Positions 63,899 through 64,000 of a DNA stretch of 64,000 bases are shown in pieces (within the stretch, counting starts at the first letter, position 1; each line of letters begins with the position of its first letter). Source of the DNA: Pithys albifrons albifrons (lineage: Eukaryota; Chordata; Aves; Passeriformes; Thamnophilidae); contig NC_092463.1 of assembly GCF_047495875.1 (NCBI RefSeq), forward strand, positions 24,107,224 to 24,171,223, in the 5' to 3' direction. Below the pieces are notes generated by a model, which saw nothing but the letters and a program-made list of their open reading frames with translations, was not told where the DNA came from and did not search any database. Position numbers and translations under genes: made by a program.

Positions 63899-64000
63899 TG
63901 AATCGGGGCTGAACCAAGTCTCCCAAGGCAAGTGTCATCTTCAGAGAAGTTTTCTGCTGTGACAGGAAGTGTATTGGAAGCTTGCTGTGCACTTGAGGAT

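Overview
The window is vertebrate nuclear DNA, almost certainly from a bird. Evidence for this is: multi-exon genes with GT-AG introns, CpG-island promoters, fragments of CR1 (the dominant avian LINE), several solo LTRs of avian-type endogenous retroviruses, and a FOS product of 367 residues, which as I recall is the chicken length. Conserved vertebrate linkage is visible: FOS on the minus strand at the left, TMED10 on the plus strand in the middle, NEK9 on the plus strand at the right. From memory this is the inverted equivalent of the human 14q24.3 order NEK9-TMED10-FOS. I cannot name the species; the number and freshness of the LTRs suggest a neoavian, possibly a passerine.

Layout. 1-1830: sequence downstream of FOS, no gene seen. 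1830-4890 (minus): complete FOS gene with four coding exons, an AU-rich 3'UTR and a strikingly conserved inducible promoter (TATA-like box, CRE, AP-1-like/SRE/Ets module, SIE). 4890-27950: about 23 kb of intergenic DNA between the divergent FOS and TMED10 genes. It contains a truncated LTR that abuts an orphan CpG island (about 11.56-12.25 kb), a solo LTR with a perfect 5-bp target duplication (18107-18734), and a second LTR with a 5-bp duplication carrying an internal 20-bp minisatellite (20186-21060). 27960-42030: complete TMED10 (five exons, 228 aa). An LTR lies in its intron 2, and a CR1 fragment plus a small GC-rich patch with a CTCF-like motif lie in intron 3. 42030-48290: intergenic or long 3'UTR sequence, ending in a 5S-rRNA-like/tRNA-arm-like short element. 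48290-64000: NEK9, first ten coding exons (384 codons, complete kinase domain and the start of the RCC1 region). The gene runs off the right edge. Its introns hold an internally deleted CR1, a CR1 tail, and a solo LTR that is a sister of the one at 18107.

Roles. FOS encodes an immediate-early bZIP transcription factor, TMED10 a p24 cargo receptor of ER-Golgi transport, and NEK9 a mitotic NIMA-family kinase. They are neighbours by ancestry, not parts of one pathway. All splice coordinates were derived by hand from codon phase and GT/AG positions; each of the three coding sequences closes exactly in frame. The most novel-looking items are the promoter-like orphan CpG island with four X-box-like motifs and two CREs, the minisatellite-bearing LTR, the in-frame internally deleted CR1, and the 5S-like element upstream of NEK9.
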